From positions 186,001-250,000 of the forward strand of contig NZ_JAUSVX010000003.1 in NCBI RefSeq assembly GCF_030814995.1: a DNA stretch of 64,000 nucleotides. The letters are read 5' to 3'. Below the pieces are notes generated by a model. That model searched no databases. It was not told the origin of the DNA and saw only the letters and a program-made list of their open reading frames with translations. The stretch's first letter is position 1, and every line of letters begins with the position of its first letter. Positions 60,206 to 64,000 of this stretch are shown here, piece by piece. The position numbers were made by a program, and so were the translations under genes. The stretch is from Labrys wisconsinensis (GTDB lineage: Bacteria; Pseudomonadota; Alphaproteobacteria; Rhizobiales; Labraceae).

Positions 60206-61182
60206 GAGCCGGCCTCCGTCCGGCGCGGCACGTCCTCGTCCCAACGCCGACGACCGGCGCGCAAGGGCGCGAGCATGCGCTCGCAGACCCGCATCAGCCC
60301 TTCGCGGAAGAACACGATCGCCAGGAGCGACAGGCCGGACGTGATCAAGAGCGTGTATTGCGCACCGAAATCGCGGACGGTGAAGACGAGCGCCTGGAGA
60401 ACGAGAGCGCCGATCAGGGCGCCGTAGCGCCGGCCGAGGCCGCCGACCACCGCCATGGCGGCGACGATGCCCATCTCGCTCACCGACACCATGCTGGGCG
60501 CCAGCACGCCGACATAGCTGGCATAGAAGGCGCCGGCGAAGCTCGCCACCGCCGCCGAGATGGCGAAGGCGACGACCTTGACGCGGTAGACGCCGATGCC
60601 GATGCCATGGGCGACGGCCTCCTCGTCGCGCACCGCCTGCATCGCCAGGCCGAAGCCGCTGTCGAGCAGGCGATCCTGGCCCAGGAGATAGAGGGTCGCC
60701 GCCACTCCCGCGACGATGAGGAAGGCGGCGCGGCCGGATCCTTCGACCAGGCGCGGCACCTCCATGCCCATCGAGCCGCCGGTGATGTCGGCGGCGGCGG
60801 TGAGGAACACGCCGAAGGCGCTGGCGATCGCGAAGGTGATGAGCGAGAGCTGCACGCCGCGCACCCGCAGCGCCACCAGCCCCAGGGCGCCGCCGACGAC
60901 GAAGCCCGCCAGCGGGGCGACGACATAGCCGGTCCAGATCGGCCAGCCGAGCCCGACGGCGAGCCCACCGGAGACATAGGCGCCGAAGGCGGCGAGGCCG
61001 GCCTGGGCGAAGGAATATTGGCCGGTGAAGCCGGTGAGCAGGTTCCACGACGCCGAGAGCAGGAAGTAATAGACGGCCAGGATCAGGAAGTCCTGCACGG
61101 ACGGCGCCAGAGGCAGGGCGGCGGCGAGGAGCCCGACGGCGAACGGGGCGGCGGCGGGCGCGCCTGCAAGGATCCGGCTCAT
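60202..61182 (-). CDS. livM: Branched-chain amino acid-type ABC permease LivM
   Basis: A 326-residue inner-membrane permease with about nine spans. The family block NLLTGFTGQYSFAQAGLAAF (about residues 47-66) and the cytoplasmic EAA-like loop AVRDEEAVAHGIGIGVYRVKV are clear, as is MGIVAAMAVVGGLGRRYGAL. It overlaps livF by 4 bp and the unknown 549-residue gene by 4 bp. Substrate may be any small carboxylate or amino acid; the symbol denotes family only. Confidence 0.9.
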   Translation of the reverse strand: MSRILAGAPAAAPFAVGLLAAALPLAPSVQDFLILAVYYFLLSASWNLLTGFTGQYSFAQAGLAAFGAYVSGGLAVGLGWPIWTGYVVAPLAGFVVGGALGLVALRVRGVQLSLITFAIASAFGVFLTAAADITGGSMGMEVPRLVEGSGRAAFLIVAGVAATLYLLGQDRLLDSGFGLAMQAVRDEEAVAHGIGIGVYRVKVVAFAISAAVASFAGAFYASYVGVLAPSMVSVSEMGIVAAMAVVGGLGRRYGALIGALVLQALVFTVRDFGAQYTLLITSGLSLLAIVFFREGLMRVCERMLAPLRAGRRRWDEDVPRRTEAGS

Positions 61183-61918
61183 GCCACCAGCCCCGACATC
61201 TTGCGGCCGAGCCAGCCCTGGACGATCTCGGGCAGCCGCCTGGAAATCTCGCGCGCCGGGCCGTCGACATCGTTGAGGCCCATGGCGAGGACATAGACGT
61301 GGTCGGCCACCTCGAGGGCTTCGCGGACGTTCTGCTCGACCAGGAGGATGGAGATGCCGGCCTGCTTCAGCCGAGCGAGCTGACGATAGAGCTCGCGCAC
61401 CATGGCGGGGCTGAGCCCCGCCGTCGGCTCGTCCAGCAGCAGGAGCTTGGGCTCCGCGACGAGGCCGCGCGCCACCTCGACCAGCTTGCGCTGGCCGCCG
61501 GAAAGAAGGCCCGCCCGCCGATCGAGATGCGGGACGATGGCCGGGAACAGGGCCGCGCACTCCTCGATGCGCCGGTCCAGCCAGGCGCGCTCCTTGCGCC
61601 GGACCCAGCCACCGAGCCTGAGGTTCTCGCGGACGCTCATCTCGGGAAACACCGAATCCTCCTGGGCGACGAAGGCGATGCCGAGGCGGCGCAGGGCGGG
61701 TGGCGACAGGCCGTCGATGCGGGCGCCGAGGAACGTCGTGGTGCCCCCGACGACCGGCGCCAGCCCGGCGACGGCCTTGAGCAGCGTCGACTTGCCCGCC
61801 CCGTTGGGGCCGATGATCGCGGCCAGGCCGCCGGCCTCGATGCCGAGGTCGACGCCGCGCAGGATCTCGATGTCGCGCTCATAGGCGACGCGCAGGCCGT
61901 CGACGGCGAGAAAACCGC

Positions 61919-61922
<4 letters not shown>
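61179..61922 (-). CDS. livF: Branched-chain amino acid-type ABC ATPase LivF
   Basis: A 247-residue ATP-binding subunit. Walker A is IGPNGAGKST, the Q-loop VAQEDSVFPEMSVRENL, signature LLSGGQRKLVEVARGL, Walker B KLLLLDEPTAGLSP and the switch His is replaced by Gln in LLVEQNV, which is usual for LivF. It overlaps livG by 4 bp and livM by 4 bp. Confidence 0.92.
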
Positions 61923-62626
<704 letters not shown>

Positions 62627-62627
62627 G

Positions 62628-63515
62628 TCACAGGCTCCGCCGCACGGTGCCGAACAGCCCGGACGGCCGCACCAGCAGCACCACGATCATCAGGAGGCAG
62701 CCATAGGCCTCGGTATAGCCGCTGGAGACGTAGACGCTGCCCAGGCTCTCGACCACGCCGAGCAGCAGCCCGGCGACGAGCGAGCCGGGGATGGAGCCGA
62801 GCCCGCCGACGATCACCACCACGAAGGCCTTGACCACGGCGTCGGTGCCGATGGCGGGATGGAGCACGACGAGCGGGGCCATGAGCGTCGCGGCGATGCC
62901 GGCCAGGGCGCCGGCGGTCGCAAAGGCGAGGTCGGCGTAGCGGCGCACGCCGATGCCGACCGAAGCGGCGCCGAGAGGGCTCTGCGTCAGGGCCCGCCAG
63001 GCGCGGCCGACATCGGTGCGATGGACGACGACGAACAGAACCGCGACCGCGACCATGGCCGCGGCGAAGGCGGCGATACGGTTGCCGGACAGGAAGATGG
63101 TGCCGAACAGCCGCAGGTTCTGGTTCCAGAAGCCGGGCACGTGCCGGTAGCGCGTGCCGAAGCCGATGGTGGCGGCGGCGATGAGGAACTGGCTGAGCAT
63201 GAAGGTGGCGATGACGACGAACTCGTCGCGATTGTCCATGCGCAGCTGGTAGATCGGCGCCAGCACCAGCCGGTTGGTGAGGTACCCCGCCAGGCCGCCG
63301 GCCAGCCCGGCCGCCAGCACGGCGAGCGGCAGCGGCATCCCGAAGGTCGCGACGGCGAAGAAGGCGCCGTAGGCGCCGAGCATCGCCATCTCGCCATGCG
63401 CGAAGTTGACGGCACGCAGGACGCCGAAGACGAGCGTCAGCCCCGTTGCCATCAGGGCATAGAGGCCGCCCTGCAGCACCCCGAGCGCCAGCGCCTGGAG
63501 GAGAAGCGAGCTCAC
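62628..63515 (-). CDS. livH: Branched-chain amino acid-type ABC permease LivH
   Basis: A 295-residue permease with about eight spans. Family segments are GGLYALMATGLTLVFGVLRA, VNFAHGEMAMLGAYGAFFAV and AFVVVIVGGLGSIPGSLVAG. The GTG start at 63515 overlaps the binding-protein stop (GTGA). It completes the permease pair with LivM. Confidence 0.92.
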   Translation of the reverse strand: MSSLLLQALALGVLQGGLYALMATGLTLVFGVLRAVNFAHGEMAMLGAYGAFFAVATFGMPLPLAVLAAGLAGGLAGYLTNRLVLAPIYQLRMDNRDEFVVIATFMLSQFLIAAATIGFGTRYRHVPGFWNQNLRLFGTIFLSGNRIAAFAAAMVAVAVLFVVVHRTDVGRAWRALTQSPLGAASVGIGVRRYADLAFATAGALAGIAATLMAPLVVLHPAIGTDAVVKAFVVVIVGGLGSIPGSLVAGLLLGVVESLGSVYVSSGYTEAYGCLLMIVVLLVRPSGLFGTVRRSL

Positions 63516-64000
63516 AGGCCGGACGCGAACAGGAGCTTGGCCTGGGCGTCGCCGTCGCCGGACTTCGGCAGCTGCTTGAAGAACATGGCGAACCGGTCCC
63601 ACTGGTTGAAGCTCACCGTGCCCTTCTCCTCCTTGAAGGCGATCGGCCCGATCGTGCCTTCGAAGGTGACGGACGGCAGGGTCGCCACGAGCACGGCCGG
63701 GTCGGCGGTGCCGGCCTTCTCGATCGCGGCCCGCACCGCGTTGAAATTGTCCCACAGATAGGACTGGAAGATCGCCGGCGCGGCGCCGTAGGCGGCGGTA
63801 TAGGCGGCGACGAAGGCCTTGCCGGTCTCGGTCATCTTCAGCGAGGGATCGTTGAAGGTGGGATAGATCACGCCCTCGCCCGCCTCGCCCACCGTGGGCC
63901 AGAAGTCGGGCAGGAGCGGCCAGTCCCAGCCGGCGACGATGTCGGCGGTGAGCCCGACCTCGCGGCCCTGCTTGATCGAGAGGTTGGTGGCGGCGAACAC
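63512..64000 (-). CDS. Branched-chain amino acid-type ABC solute-binding protein (C-terminal part)
   Basis: The last 162 residues of a type 1 periplasmic binding protein; the N-terminus lies beyond 64000. The visible part reads GVIYPTFNDPSLKMTETGKA, FVAAYTAAYGAAPAIFQSYL and WDNFNAVRAAIEKAGTADPA, followed by the terminal strand region VTFEGTIGPIAFKEEKGTVS. This is the layout of LivJ-like proteins. It heads the overlapping operon SBP-livH-livG-livF-livM-unknown-DUF3726. Ligand unknown. Confidence 0.85.
   Translation of the reverse strand: MFAATNLSIKQGREVGLTADIVAGWDWPLLPDFWPTVGEAGEGVIYPTFNDPSLKMTETGKAFVAAYTAAYGAAPAIFQSYLWDNFNAVRAAIEKAGTADPAVLVATLPSVTFEGTIGPIAFKEEKGTVSFNQWDRFAMFFKQLPKSGDGDAQAKLLFASGL

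Noticed and set aside
58556-61294. A 912-codon frame through the unknown gene and the LivM gene
   Set aside because: Beyond GTG 60205 it is out of frame with a clear LivM protein and loses coding character.

Overview
The window is GC-rich, densely coded and bacterial. Gene content and order point to an alphaproteobacterium of the Hyphomicrobiales (Rhizobiales). The evidence is a D-amino-acid transaminase next to hfq, hflX and mazG, the many solute-binding-protein operons, the paired CCTCTCCC/GGGAGAGG dyads common in these genomes, and a Wzx/Wzy exopolysaccharide locus with BcsL/CelD-type and DUF1972 proteins. I cannot name the genus. No rRNA, CRISPR array, insertion sequence, integrase or phage gene is visible. 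Three tRNA genes are present: Ser-GCT, Lys-TTT and Ser-TGA.

Layout. (1) 1-4614: the end of a polyamine/guanidino-compound uptake operon (permease start, Tat-exported binding protein, agmatinase-type ureohydrolase), a divergent LysR regulator and an APH-like phosphotransferase. (2) 4701-9243: tRNA-Ser, an HbpS/GlcG-like protein, then mazG (+) facing hflX, hfq and a D-amino-acid transaminase (-). (3) 9370-14962: an amine-catabolism module with a class III aminotransferase, a PuuA-like glutamine synthetase homologue, an APC permease and a GntR/FCD regulator. (4) 15205-23243: a small basic protein, a pair of dyad repeats, a dienelactone hydrolase, an enolase-superfamily dehydratase/racemase with an MFS transporter under a divergent LysR, a cation efflux protein and a two-domain 2OG-Fe(II) oxygenase. 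(5) 23640-26883: gnd-zwf-pgl, the oxidative pentose phosphate operon, followed by a DUF4864 protein, a sulfurtransferase and RlpA.

(6) 30601-38422 is the most interesting accessory locus. A PhnF-like GntR/UTRA regulator lies beside two converging operons. One encodes a binding protein and an amidohydrolase. The other encodes a second, paralogous binding protein, a glycerophosphodiester phosphodiesterase, a UshA-like metallophosphoesterase and a MocR-like aminotransferase without a DNA-binding domain. The same 21-bp site, 19 of 21 bases identical and in the same orientation to transcription, lies upstream of both operons. I infer one regulon for an organophosphate/phosphodiester compound. No permease or ATPase gene is nearby.

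(7) 40454-56475 is an exopolysaccharide locus: two tandem BcsL/CelD-family proteins, a Wzx-like flippase, two glycosyltransferases, a GH5 glycanase, a Wzy/VpsF-like polymerase, a Wzc/GumC-like protein with a degenerate ATPase half, a GINT1-like beta-propeller protein and two divergent paralogous FAD oxidoreductases. The initiating sugar-phosphate transferase and the Wza export pore are not in view.

(8) 56893-64000 holds a Ldh-family oxidoreductase (+) facing an overlapping minus-strand operon. That operon encodes a branched-chain-amino-acid-type ABC transporter (binding protein, LivH, LivG, LivF, LivM), an unrecognised 549-residue protein and a DUF3726 protein. The substrate is unknown.
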